A DNA stretch of 64,000 nt from Monarcha castaneiventris obscurior (Eukaryota; Chordata; Aves; Passeriformes; Monarchidae): contig JAMPIT010000894.1 in assembly GCA_026261815.1 (NCBI GenBank), positions 56,460,147 through 56,524,146 of the forward strand. Reading direction: 5' to 3'. The notes beneath the pieces were generated by a model. The model was not told the DNA's origin, did not search any database, and was given only the letters and a program-made list of their open reading frames with translations. Below, piece by piece: positions 49,640 to 63,290 of this stretch (positions are counted from its first letter, which is position 1; every line of letters begins with the position of its first letter). Made by a program: the position numbers and the translations under genes.

Positions 49640-50560
49640 CGAGCCTCGTCCTAGCAGCACGCTAATAAATTTCCCGGAGCCCGCGTGGTACCTCGCTCCT
49701 GGCCGCAGCCCCGCTCGCAGCCCCGGCGCTGCAGCGGGCACCGCCCGGGCGCGGCGGCGGCCCCGGGGCCCCGCAGGTGCGGGAGGCGGAGCGGGGCCGC
49801 CCCCCGGGTTGAACGCGGGGTCAGGGCCGCCGTTCCTGCGGGGCCGGGCCGGGCCGGGCCCATCAATTTCCCGTGCTCGGTGCCTGCGTCCCGGCGCGGC
49901 ACTAATGCGGAACAAATTGAGACATATCCTCTCCGTAATTAGTTCCAGCGTTTCCAAGATTTACGGTACAATAAAGGCCCGAGCCCCGCCGCCCGGGCCC
50001 GGCCCGCCGCCGCTGCACGGCGGTGGCGGCGCTGGGGAGGCTGCCCCGGGCCGCGCTGCCCCGGCGGAGCGGGGACAGAGCCGGGGCCAAGGGAGATGTA
50101 CAGGACCCCGCGGGGGCTGGGGCTCCCCTCCGCGCAGCCCCGGGGCGGCTGCTCGCCATCGATGGCTGCTCGCCATCCCCGCGGGGTCCCCGCCTCGGAG
50201 CGACCGCAGCGCCCGACCCAGCAGTGCCCCGCTCCCGTCAGTGGAGAGACGGGGAGAGCTCACGCATCTTTGCTTCTCTGTGCCTCAAAAAAACCCCCTC
50301 TTTTACCCTCGAAGGATAAACGAAATAGCCTCTCGGCAGCTCGGAAGCGTTCCAGTGCCCCCGTCAGCCCGGACAGGGAAGGCTGGTCCAGCCTCGCCGG
50401 CGGCTCCCGGCTGCCGTGGCGCCCGCAGCGCTCTGCAGCGAGAAACGCGGGATTGGGCCCACCGTGATGAGTTCCTGCCCCTCTGCTCCCTGCGCTCCTG
50501 GCGATGCTTCGCAGCTTTGTTTCTGCTGCTCTTGGCACTTAAATAATCAAACTCTGTTCA
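49640..50560. promoter_or_regulatory. Upstream CpG island of the WT1 domain
   Basis: Very CpG-dense sequence 4-5 kb upstream of WT1, split by an AT-rich core at about 49905-49975. A four-run GGG motif lies at 49840-49860. Long open frames on both strands follow from GC content alone. It could be a distal promoter, for example of an antisense or non-coding RNA, but no exon can be proven. Confidence 0.6.
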
Positions 50561-51531
50561 GCTCCCTGAGTGAAAGGAGACAGATCCCCCTGAGTGCTGT
50601 GAGCGGCGTGAGCAGGAGGGGAAGGGCTGGGGATTTATCTCTGTTTCAGTCTGTCTCGCCCACCTCCGAACCGCGGGGGGATCATTTTGGAGTTTAGTAA
50701 GAATTGCCGGTCCCTTAATTGGTCAGCAAGGCAGAGGGGAGCGGAACGGGAAAACGCCGGCTGGGAAGGTGCCGCAGCGGTGCTCAGGTTGGAGCAGGTT
50801 CCCGAGTCCGTTTTTCTTGGGATCGAGTGTGACTCTCAGTAGAATCATCCTCCTCCAGCTATTGTTTAATTTTGCAAAGTATGCCTTCGAGCACAATCGA
50901 AGACTGAGCATTATCAGGAATTACCTCAGCTGTGTAACGGCGGGCAATGAAGCCTGACAGAGATTTGGATGGGGCCGAGTTTGGAAGGGACAGGGCAAAA
51001 TGTCCCAAACCTCCTGGGTCTGCACACTGACAAAGGAGATGCTGTCCCTGAACCGCCATCTCCCCGGCCATTGCTTTCGACTGGGCACCCAAGCCCGGAC
51101 GCGGGCGCCCGCTGTACCAAACCTGGAGCGATTTACTCCGGAGTATGGCTGGAATCGGGGTCGGGATGTCTGGGGAAGAGGCAGGTAAATGCCTCCTGCA
51201 CGAAGGGAGCAGCCCCTCTCGGCATGCCGGGCGTCCCCAAGGGGAGCTGCTGCCAGCGCTCCCGGCTTGTGCTAGAGGAGTGCAGCGGGGCGGGAGACTC
51301 TTCTCTCTCCCTGGCGCTGGCTAGAAGGGAATGGCTGCGGAAAGTGGCGCTGGCCGTTTCCCAGAAGTCCTCAGCCCATCCCGAGATAGAAGGGTCCGGG
51401 CTTTCCTCCTCCTCCTCAGGCTCTACCGCTGAGGATTTCCCCCGGGACGCCCCCGGAATGCGTTCGCGGCGGGCGCACTCGGCTGAGGTGGCCCGGGACA
51501 GCGCAGGTGCCGGCGCTTGGCGCAGCGCAGG

Positions 51532-51575
51532 GCTGAGCTGAGCTGAGCTGAGCTGAGCTGAGCTGAGCTGAGCTG
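51532..51575. repeat. (GCTGA)9 pentanucleotide array
   Basis: About nine GCTGA (GAGCT) units within CpG-rich DNA 2.7 kb upstream of WT1. The unit contains AGCT at every step. Confidence 0.97.
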
Positions 51576-51966
51576 GCAGCCCCGGAGCTCCCCGCAGCCT
51601 CGCCGGGGTTGCTGGCAGGCGCGGGGAGGAAGGATGCGCTAATGGCCAAGGGGTCGTCTTGTTTCACTGCTGGATAGTGCGAGAGGCGAAGATTTGGAAG
51701 GACTTCGGCAGTTCTTCCTCCCAGGTGGAATAATGCAGAGCTAAGTGATCAAAAATATATTTTTCCCTTTCAAGATGATTTATCAAGCTAGGTTATTTCA
51801 AGAAAAGAGAAAACCCCCATGCTAGCTCGAAAAACAGCCCACTACGGGAAACGCATTTTCTGTTTGCTCCTAGAGAGCTCTAGTTTTCATGGGAAATTAA
51901 ATACCCCGCCTAGACTGGCCAAAGACTTCCATTCCTGTATGTACGGCGTCCATCGTAGAGCCGGAG

Positions 51967-52036
51967 ATCATAGAATCAATCATAAAATCGTTTAGGTTGT
52001 GAAAGACCTTTAAGGTACCGAGTTCAACCAGCCTCA
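51967..52036 (-). mobile_element. CR1 LINE 3'-end remnant
   Basis: ATCATAGAATCAATCATAAA followed by ATCGTTTAGGTTGTGAAAGA and CCTTTAAGGTACCGAGTTCA is the diverged reverse complement of a CR1 3' end. It is an isolated insertion between CpG-rich blocks in the WT1 upstream region. Confidence 0.8.
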
Positions 52037-52309
52037 TGTGTCGGTCCGTCACAGGAACGAGCAAAGCCAGCAGCAGCCCCTCTCCCGATCCCGCACCTCC
52101 CCGCTGCCCCGTGGGGCCCCTGCGGGTCCCGGGCAGGGGGAGATCGCGGTGTGCGGGAGCCCCGGTGCGGCCACAGCGGGAGGCAGAGCGGGAGCAAGGG
52201 CCGGAGCCCGCGGTGTGCGCAAGGTCAGCGCCATCCCCCCGCACGGGCACGGGCTGCCTTCGCAAGTGTCGTCCGAGGGTGCTTTAGTTTGCCGTGGACT
52301 CTGAAGTGG

Positions 52310-52545
52310 CGCGTCCTGTAAATTTGGAGGATATTTAATATCGGCAAAGATAATAAATCTTTCGCACTTACGCTAGACGTAGATTTTTGTAATAAATAGA
52401 TGCGAGAGATTTTAAAAGGGAATTATCTGAAAATAGTTTGTGAAAAACCGAGTAATTTCACTAATAACAAAATCCGACTGCTATGACTAATTAGTTTTAA
52501 GAGAAAATGAAATCATACTTGGCTACACCAATAACGACCTGTTTT
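52310..52545. promoter_or_regulatory. AT-rich candidate regulatory block upstream of WT1
   Basis: About 230 bp of AT-rich DNA between CpG islands, with ACTAATTAGTTTT (homeodomain-type TAATTA), GATAATAAA and GAATTATC motifs. Its regulatory role is inferred from position and composition only. Confidence 0.35.
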
Positions 52546-53839
52546 AATTTATTTTGTTGGAGCATTTACCCTTTGAATCTTAAAACATCTCTTTCACGGC
52601 TGGCGATGCTTGCGGCAACCTTTGATACAGCGGGGGAAAGGAAATCCCGAAGAGTACATTGTCACCGGGAAGACAAGGGGCTCGGCGTGTCCTGCGGCAG
52701 GTGAGCCTTCACGGCGGCTCTGTCGCTGCAAAGGGGGTGAGGATGCGGGCTGAGCGCCGCGGGGGTGTCTCCGGGTGGCGGCCCCGGCGGCGCTTGCGGA
52801 GCCACGGTTCTAAAGCGGCCGGCGACAACGCGCAAGGGACGAGGCGGCGGGGCCGGCGAGACCCCGCCAACTCCGCGAGTACCCTGAACCGGCGGCTGCT
52901 CCTAGAAGCAGCACCCCCCACCCCCGGGTGATTATTCATTAGTAGTTCTGCAGGAAGGCGGCAGGATCCCCCTCCTTGCCTTTAGTGAGAGCGTGTCCTG
53001 CCCGCCGCAGGTACCGCCACGTCCCGCGGGGCTCTGCCGCCGGCCCCGGCGCTTCCTGCCTGGGCAGTCGGTCTAGCTGGGCTCCCGCACTGCCAGAATC
53101 ACGGCACCCCTCGCTGCCAGGGCCGACCCTGACCCTGCCGCGTCTCCTGGGAGGAAGGACCGTCCGGGGATAATGTGTAAAGCGCCCTCGGGGGCCCTCC
53201 GGCCGCCGTCCCCGGGATGGAGGCTGAGGAACCGCTGTCCAGGAGGCTGGAAAGGAAAGAGAGACTCCGGGGCTTCCCGGGAGCAGTGCCAGGTGAATCT
53301 CTCAAAAGCAGGTTACTCACAGCGCTGCTATCCTCCCCCGCCCGCCCAGCCGCTTCCTTCCGCCTCACACCCAGGCAGCTCGGAGGAACAGGTCTAGGGC
53401 CGGGAACGCGCCGGCCCCGGGCCCCTTGCAAAAGGCGCCCACCCCTTCCCTCGCCGGCAGAGCCCTCGGTACCCCGGCCCTGCGGGACGCGCCGCGGCCC
53501 TGCGCCTCCAGGGACAGGGAGCGCCCGGGGTGCTGGGCGGGGCCCCGGGCAGGCAGCCCGCGCCCCGCAGGAGCTCATGGAGACACAGGTTCCTCCCGTA
53601 GAGGGAGAGGCACCTGGAAAGACAGTTTCCCCTCTCAGGAACGGGGTCCGCCCGCCCTGGGTCATGTCACTTCCCCTGATTCCTGCAAGGGCGGAGGTTT
53701 CTCCGTGCGGTCCCCAGGGCGTGAGACCCCGCCGCCCTCGGGAATCCCCACGGACATGCACGGAGCTGGCGGGGGAAGTCGGCCAGCACGTACTTACTGG
53801 CCACCTGGATCCCTCTCACAGTCCTGCAAGCCTCTCCTA

Positions 53840-54967
<1,128 letters not shown>

Positions 54968-56704
54968 TAAACACCAAGCCCAGGCTCTCTCCGCGGCAGC
55001 CGAGCAGGGTTAGGCGAGCCAGTCCTCCCGTACCTCCCTTCCCTCCCTGTGCGGTAGCCACGTCGCTCCCGGGAGCTTTAGGAGCCACGAGTTGCTAGTC
55101 CCCCATCCCTCCTGTGGGGCAGCGGATGCAGCGGGCGGCTCTGCCAGGCGGGATGGAGCCCCCGGCCCTCTCCCCGGGTTGGAGCAGCCTCTCGCCTTCA
55201 CGAAGGTTTGTTCGGGCCGGAGACGGCACAAGTCCTGGAATGGAGGTGGGGCCCGTGGCCAGAGACAATTCCCTCTGCATAGCTCGGGGATGATGGGGTG
55301 GCGGCGGGCGTGAACCTCCAAACTTCCTCCTGAATTCGAAAATCGTCGTCCGCGCATTAGTGTTTTTAAGCCCCTTGTCAAATTAACCTCGGGAGGGCAG
55401 AATACCCCCGGGCTGGAGTGCACGAGCCAGGGGCGCCTTGTCGTTTCTTGACGGCATCTCCGTGGCCAGGACCGGCCTACGCTGTAGCTCCCTGCGGTCC
55501 CCGGTGTTCTCATGGAGCTGAGAAGCTCCCGAGGGTTGAACGGCCGGGCAATGGGTCATCCGCGTGTGGCACGGGGATCAGCATCCAACCCTTTTTCTTC
55601 CAGTGCCTGCAGTATAAACATTTGCGGGTGCAAACGCGGGGAAGAAGGGAAAAGGGGCCGGCGTGCGGAGAACCTGTATGAGACCTCTCGGGTCTTTTTC
55701 CCCCTCCTTCAGCTGGCCCCGGAGTGGCAGCATGTCGTGGTTTGCCCCGCACTGCCCGGCCCCGGGCGAGGCTCCGGGGGAGTTTGACCGAGGGGAGTCG
55801 GGCAGGCAAGACCCCGCGGCTCGGGGGCGGGGGATCGGCAGAGTGTGTGTGGCCGGGGTCTCTCTGCTTTTAGCATGGGTTTCGCCGCTCCCAGCCCGCA
55901 GCTCGGCACTGCTGTGCCCCGCGGGGGCAACCGCGTACCCAGAGAGGGGCTGGGACCGACCGTCCCGGGAGGGCCTGGGAGATTCGGGCTGCAGGGAGAG
56001 GAGCAGAGCAGAGGCCGAGGCCGGCGGATGCGCTCGGTGCTGGCCGCCCAGGGACAGCCCGAGGCCCGAGCGATGTTTGCAGCGAGGGGCAGGGGTTGTT
56101 CAGCAGCGCGGCCGCGCACGGGCCTCCCCCGGGCAGTGCCGGGTCGCGGTCCCGCTGCCACCGCGCTGCTGCCTTCGACCCCCGGCCTCTGCTCCCGGCT
56201 CCGCCCGGAGCTGGGCTCCGACGTCTGAAACCGCAGAGCGGGGCGCCAGGGCCCTGCTGCCGATCCCGGCTGGAAAAATGGGCAGCATCCCTGGAGCTGG
56301 GGAGAGGCTCGGCCGCGCCGAGGCCCCGGAGCCGCTGCGTGCCCCGCGGGGCCCCAGCTCCAGCTGCGGGACGGGAGCGGCCCAGAGCCCGCAGGGACAG
56401 GGACTCTGACAGGGACCCTGGAAAGACATCCGAAAGGATTTTAGACATCGGAAGGGATTTATAATTGCTGGGCGGAAATAGCGAAGAGAAAGTGGAGAGA
56501 AGGGTGAGGGAAATAAATTCTGCCCTGAGTTAGCGGGGGACAAAACAGCTGCGACCCCGCGCCATCCTGACGTCCCTGTTTAGCCACTCCGAAGAGGAAC
56601 GGAGCCTTTAACGCCCCAACACAGGGAGCACACGCTGGGCTTTCCTCGGGCCCGGCGCCCCGCGGGCCGTGCTCGGCCTGCGGCATCCCCAGAGCCGCAC
56701 GTAC

Positions 56705-56805
56705 CTCGCACACACCCCGCACACACCCCGCACACAGCCGCACACAGCCGCACACACCCGCACACCCCGCACACACCCGCACACCCCGCACACACCCGCA
56801 CCTGC
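56705..56805. repeat. CACACCCCG/CACAGCCG-type imperfect tandem repeat
   Basis: Around ten imperfect 8-10 bp units built on CACACCC(C)GCA, in WT1 intron 1. On the minus strand it is GTGTGCGGG-rich. Confidence 0.88.
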
Positions 56806-57073
56806 AGTGCGGGCCCGAGAGCCGCACGGACCTCTCCGCACATCCCTGAGGATGCGGCTCTGCAGGAGCCTGGGGACGGCGCCGTGGCGGGGAGCAGGGA
56901 CCGTGTCCCGGCTCCCTCCCGTGCTCCAGGCTCCCAGGCCGGGCTGCCTGGCCGGGGGCGGGGGGTCCAAGCCTCCCAGCACGTGCGGGACTGGGGCTTA
57001 GCCACAGCTATTTGCGGTGACAGGCAGAGAGAGGGCTCCTTTGGCAACGAGGAATTCGGCAAAGGGTGTTTGC

Positions 57074-57077
<4 letters not shown>

Positions 57078-57113
<36 letters not shown>
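57078..57113. repeat. Poly-T run of 36 in WT1 intron 1
   Basis: 36 consecutive T. Such a long pure homopolymer may be a retroposon tail in antisense orientation or partly a sequencing-length artefact. Confidence 0.95.
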
Positions 57114-57120
<7 letters not shown>

Positions 57121-58000
57121 TCTTGCTTTGGCTCTCTTCAAGGTTGAACTCCTCTTTTATTTTTTTTAGACGGTTCCTCCGACCGTGGGAAAGACGCTAC
57201 CTTGGCTCTGCGATGACATTTCTGCCAAGTCTGGGATGGGGTGGGGGGTAGGAAGCTAAGGCTTTGAAACCTCTGCCCAATTTTCTTCTTCTCGTCCGCC
57301 TGCCTCTTTCATCCAGCTGGGCTCCTCCAACAACTGGATGCCTCCAACGGGCCCCGTTTTCCAGCAGATGTACAACTTTCAATTATTTTCAGCACATTTT
57401 AATCAGGCCTAGTTCTGATAACGCCCTAATTAAAGAGACCTCACTATCGGCAGCTCGGTTCAGAACTCAACTTTCTTATCACATTCCTGAAGCTTTGGGT
57501 CAGGCAACACCGGAAAATGCGGCCAAAACCTCGTCCTGCTCCGAGCTGGGTTTTGAAGGTCACCGAAACTCTGTGGCGGGCCAAAAGTAACGTAGAACGT
57601 GTCAGTGTTTTCTGAAAGTTAAAAAAGAGACAGAGGGAAACGGGGAAAAGGGAGTTGTAGGTTGAGCCTCTACCCTGAGGGCTGAGGGAGGAGATAAGGA
57701 GCGAGAAACAGCTGTGGGATGGGAGCCCGTAAGGTACCGGCCTGTCAACGCTGCCCGCGTCGCCGCGAAAGGAGCTCTGCTCGTAGGGTCAGGGGGATGT
57801 GAGGGAGATTTGGCCGGGAACGAGCCAGTCCCACTCCTATCCAAGCCCCTCAGTCTCAGGGCGGACTTAAAATCACCGAGCAGGTGAAGGTTTTAAAGTC
57901 TTCTGAAATATTTTCACTCCTCCCGTCGCTGCCTCCGTTTCTCGCGCTCAGCCGCGCAGGTTAATGAAGTCCTGTCATGCCGCTGGATCCAGCCCGTCTG

Positions 58001-58066
58001 CAGAGAGAATAAAACGGAGAAGCAACATTCGAATCCCTTTGCTGCCTCTCCATTTTATTCTCTCTG
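58001..58066. ncRNA. Long intronic foldback, pre-miRNA-like (candidate)
   Basis: CAGAGAGAATAAAA (58001-58014) is the exact reverse complement of 58053-58066. The stem continues inward with GGAGA (58016-58020) pairing with 58047-58051 and GCAA (58022-58025) pairing with 58039-58042, leaving a 13-base loop. Total pairing is about 23 bp over 66 nt with one mismatch and one small asymmetric bulge. The size is like a microRNA precursor, but I do not recognise the sequence as a known family. Expression and processing are unknown. Confidence 0.4.
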
Positions 58067-58326
58067 AAACCCGCTGTGATTACGGATCGTTGGTGAAGCA
58101 GAGACCTGCCCAGCGCCGAGCACCCGGCACCGAACGGGAACTGAGACAGGCGCCTGAAAACAGTCCCGAGTGCTCCCTCCCCACTGACAAAATCACTGTA
58201 CAGCCACAAGCCCCATACAGACGGGTCTGTGAGGGATGCCCGTGCTGGAATAAGCGGGTTAAGGGAGAGGAGTGTGAGGGAGGAAGGGCTCGTACTCCCT
58301 TTGGTTTCTCTTCCCAGCCCGCGTCG

Positions 58327-58405
58327 GACTTTTTGTTTTGTTTTGCTGGGTTTTTGTTTTGGTTGGGGTTTTTTTGTTTTGTTTGGTTTTGGTTTTTTTT
58401 TAAGA
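58327..58405 (+). repeat. GT-rich simple-sequence tract in WT1 intron 1
   Basis: T-rich DNA with runs GGG, GG, GGGG and single G (TTTTGGTTGGGGTTTTTTTG). It is partly complementary to the AC-rich tract in intron 3 (59807-59943). Confidence 0.85.
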
Positions 58406-58439
58406 GTGACTCTCGGAGGAGCTTGGTTCTCGGGGTAAA

Positions 58440-58870
58440 TGCTGATGAGCAGAGAAGCCTCTGAGATAATATTACTTTGTAATTACTTTTTTAGCTGAAG
58501 TTGTTTAGCCAGCTCCAAGTCATTAATGAAAGTTGGTGTCCAAGCACCTGATTTACGATTCCGTGCCGGCCCGGGGTCAGCAGAGGTGGTCTCTTTCCAT
58601 CTGAATCTGCTCGGTGTAGGAAACAAAATAGGCTGTTTATTATTTTGGAGAGCAATTTTCGCTGAAAGGAGGAGTTTTATTTTTGCATGTAACATTCCGC
58701 CTCTTTATTGCAGACTCTTCAGAAAGCTGCTCCTAACAAAATAAAAAAGGCGCAAGATTAAAGGGTAACTTCTAAATTGGAAGCGCCAGATGAGTACACT
58801 GAACAGATGGGAATCTTCCTCTTTTAATATGAGCAACAATTAATTGAAAACATTCTTTTTATTACCGAAG
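58440..58870. promoter_or_regulatory. AT-rich candidate regulatory block, WT1 intron 1
   Basis: AT-rich DNA between CpG-rich blocks, with GTAATTAC, GTCATTAATGAAAG, GGAGAGCAATTTTCG and TAACATTCCGCC (TEAD-like ACATTCC). This mix of motifs suggests an enhancer or conserved non-coding element. It is an inference from composition only. Confidence 0.35.
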
Positions 58871-58888
58871 CCGATCTGTTCTCTTTAA

Positions 58889-60205
<1,317 letters not shown>

Positions 60206-60769
60206 TAAGGGCAGCGGGGGGAAGTGCTCGGGGCAGCCCAGCTGAGCCCCAGGCCCCGCACCTCCTCTCCGGTCCCGGTTCTGGGAGTCCCCGCAGCTCT
60301 TCCCCAAGGCCGGGAAGGTGTGGGAGTGCTGGCGGGTGAGCAGCAGCGATGGGCAGAGCGTGGTACAGGCACTTAAAACTCAGCTCCGTCCAAGGGCTTC
60401 GCCTTGCAGGCCAAGAGCCGTCCCGATGGCTCCCAGGAGTGATGGGAACTGGCCTGTAGAGAGGTTATTTATTGAAATCGGGGCAATAAACCTATCGGAT
60501 TTCCTTGCTGGGAGAAAGGTACGTCTGGAGCTTTGCTGCAGGCAACGAAATCCCTTTGCCAACAGACGGGCCTGTGGCAAGCGCGGCTTCCCGGATTTTT
60601 TTTTCGGTCTGACATGGGGGCTGGGCGTTGGAGTTTTACAACGTGTTTAGTGAGTAAAAAAAGTTCCCCAAAATTTATTCTTCAACTTTTTGTGAACTTG
60701 GAGCCAGTCCCGTATCTCGGAGTTGCTAAGTAACTCTAGCACACAAAACAATGTGCCTCTGCGAAGGAA

Positions 60770-61040
60770 GCCGCGAGCGGCTCCTCTTGTAGGCCGATTA
60801 TATCATCTCAGATTAATCGACACTGGACGTGAGACAACTAAATTCTGTCACTTCCAGAAGCCACTTCGCTAATGAACGTGAGTTGACGTCAAGGGAAGGA
60901 GGGAATGAGGTAATGAAGGAAGGAAAGAAGCCTATCCAGAGAGATTAGCTTGCAGAATAATTGGCGGGGCGAACTCCTGCGCTGAAGTGACAGAGATTGC
61001 TCGCCGCGCAGGGAAATCTATAAATATGGTTTGGAGGAGG
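60770..61040. promoter_or_regulatory. Candidate intronic enhancer or promoter in WT1 intron 3
   Basis: An AT-rich block with CAGATTAATCG (about 60809), a full CRE palindrome TGACGTCA (60884-60891), a run of AATGAAGG-type sequence, GAATAATTGG, and a TATAAATA box (61019-61026) followed within about 30 bp by CpG-rich DNA. The arrangement is consistent with a regulatory element, possibly an alternative promoter. There is no transcript evidence. Confidence 0.4.
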
Positions 61041-62560
61041 CTTGGGGAGGGCAGCTCCGAGCGGCCGCGGGCAGCCGCCGCCTTCCCCAGTCGCCCCGGG
61101 GCTCGCCCTCGCCCGGCTCCTGGAAGCGACAGCACCTGGAGGTGCGATTCCGATAGGAGAATGCTGATAGTGTCGAGAGCTCTATCGTCCATGTGCTTCC
61201 ACGAGGCAGCGTCGGGCAGGGGGTGAACACAGAGGTCACCGCCCTAACGCGGCCCAGCGCTTCGGGACCCGCGAGTGCGCAGCGCTGCGCGGCGGGGACC
61301 GATTTCCTCCCGACCTCAGCCCCGATCCTGCCCTGCTCCCTGGGAGGTTTACGGCTTACTCCAGTAAGATAAGGATTTAAGCCTTTAAACCTCACAGGAG
61401 CCAATAGTGATGCGTGGGGGTGTAAGTGAGGCAGAGCTTGTTCCCCGCCGAGGGCAGCCCCAGCTGCACAAAGCCTGCTCCCGCATCGAGGCCCGCACAG
61501 GTGGCTGAGCTCGGCGCGGCCTCTCCTTGTCCCCTACCGAACACGTTCAAAACCGCCTGGAAAGTGTGGTCAAGACAGTGGATGAGTCGTTGCGGTACAG
61601 AAACGGGCGGGACTCATTTGCCGCATCACCAACGCCCTGAAAACGACCTCACTGTCCTTATCCATATTTATCTTGATTTGGTAAAATTGTGATTTTTATT
61701 TTTTTTTCAAGACCCTATTTATTCCGCTCTTCCTTCTCGAAGATTTCTTTTGGTTTTCGCAGTTCAGTCCAGGTTCGACAGCTCTGCTTTGTCTAGTGAT
61801 TGCTCGGTCGCCGCATCCGAGTGCTGGGGCTGGCGACCCTGCCCAAGGCCGCTGCGCCCCTCCCTGCGCGCATGGTGCTGCGCGGAGTGCGGAGCAAGCG
61901 CTCAGGGGATGGTGCTCAGCCCCGGAATGGGGGGTTTGTAGTTCCTCCCACTGCCGGCGACTGCAGGCGCTCCCGTTCGCCTTTAGCGGTGGAGGGGGGG
62001 ATTGTGGCGGGGGAGACGAGGACGGGAACGGGAGGTGTTGTCGCCTCTGTCCCCGGCGGGATGCGGCGGCCGGGGTTTCCCTGCACCGCCTCCTCTCTGC
62101 CTGTCCCGGGACGCCCGAGCAGCGCTGCTTTGTGGTCCCTCGCCCACTCACCGCAGCCGAGGCTCCACCTTGCAGCGCCTTGCCGGGACGGCCATCCCTT
62201 CGTCACCCCCGTCCCGGATCCGCCGCGTCCGACGGGACCCGAGGGGTGATGCTTCGGCGGGCGGAGGTGGAGCGAGAGCAGAGGGAAAGGATGCAGAGGG
62301 AGTCACCTCCACCTGATGCTCTCACTTCCCTCTCCATCTCTCCAGCTGGGTGCGGGGGACCCTCCCGGCTCCTCCGCTCTCGGCGGAGCGCGGCCCCAGC
62401 GCGGCCCGCGGGGAGCCGGGCCGGGGGGCGAGTGAGCGTGGGCAGGAAGGTGCCTCCGCCAGGACAGCTCCCGGCCCGGCTGCTTCCAGCCCGTCTGCAG
62501 TGCGGAGGCACTCGGGGCTCAAGAGGCTCGCCTTCTCTCCCGTACCGAGGCAAAGTCGGG
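61040..62560. promoter_or_regulatory. CpG-rich block in WT1 intron 3
   Basis: CpG-dense intronic DNA with open frames in several phases that share no similarity to known proteins. It is probably an intronic CpG island belonging to the same broad domain as the WT1 promoter. Confidence 0.5.
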
Positions 62561-62734
62561 AAGAAAGAAATGGTTGAAAAATCGTAATTCTTAGGCCGAA
62601 AGCAAAACTATCTCTGAAATCTCTCGCCTCGGCCACTACTTGCTCTCTGTTAATACCGCGGCCCGCTGCGCTGCCAAGGAGCCCCGCGCCTGTGGCTGGT
62701 AGCTGGACACGGATCACGAACCCGCGCAGATAGT

Positions 62735-63290
62735 AAGCGTGCGTTTGTGGGTCCATTAAAACGGTGATGTGAACTTTTCTACCTCGCGCTGTTTAATGTA
62801 GTAAACATGCTGGATGTTGAAAATTTACTGGGAGTCACACTTGCAAAGACTTTAAAAGTGGAGGAGTCTCGGTTCAGATTATAGCTCTTTCTGTGCAGAG
62901 GTCAAGAACTCGGTAATACTGCAGTGCAGGCCAAAACAAACTCTATATGATCTACTACTGGTTTCCTTTTAAGTTCCCTTTTTGCTCAGCGTTGACTTCC
63001 TTTTATTCCACTCCAACTTACATTAATCCCCGTTGTAGAAATGTTTCCCCCCCTTCCTCTCGTTTCTCTTTAAAAGCATCTTTGTAATGAAAATAAGTTA
63101 TTTTTAGTGTCTTCTTTGTGGCCGCTCGAAGGGCCAAGGATTCAGATTGGAATCAGCACAGGCATATCCCTGGAGACCTCGCTTTCCTCCTCCTCATTCA
63201 AACCCCATCCAAAGCCGAGATTTTGAGCGGAGTTGTTGATTCCATGAGATCATCTCACGGTATTGTCAATAATAAACCATGGCGAGGCGT
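62735..63290. promoter_or_regulatory. AT-rich candidate regulatory block in WT1 intron 3
   Basis: A drop in GC between CpG islands, with TTAATGTAGTAAACATG, AGGTCAAGAACTC (nuclear-receptor half-site like) and GTCAATAATAAACC (forkhead-like). Function is inferred only. Confidence 0.3.

Noticed and set aside
49557..50546. A 329-codon plus-strand frame
   Set aside because: It lies in a CpG island where other frames on both strands are also open, shows no domain and is poor in hydrophobic core patterns. I treat it as a composition artefact.
56480..56500. GTGGAGAGAAGG followed by GTGAGG in WT1 intron 1 as an AWT1-like alternative first exon
   Set aside because: The mammalian alternative exon begins with ATG and ends in a phase-1 MEK-Gly join; here there is no ATG and the phase does not fit.
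61771..61782. GGTTCGA reminiscent of a tRNA T-loop
   Set aside because: No acceptor stem, anticodon arm or A box could be assembled around it.
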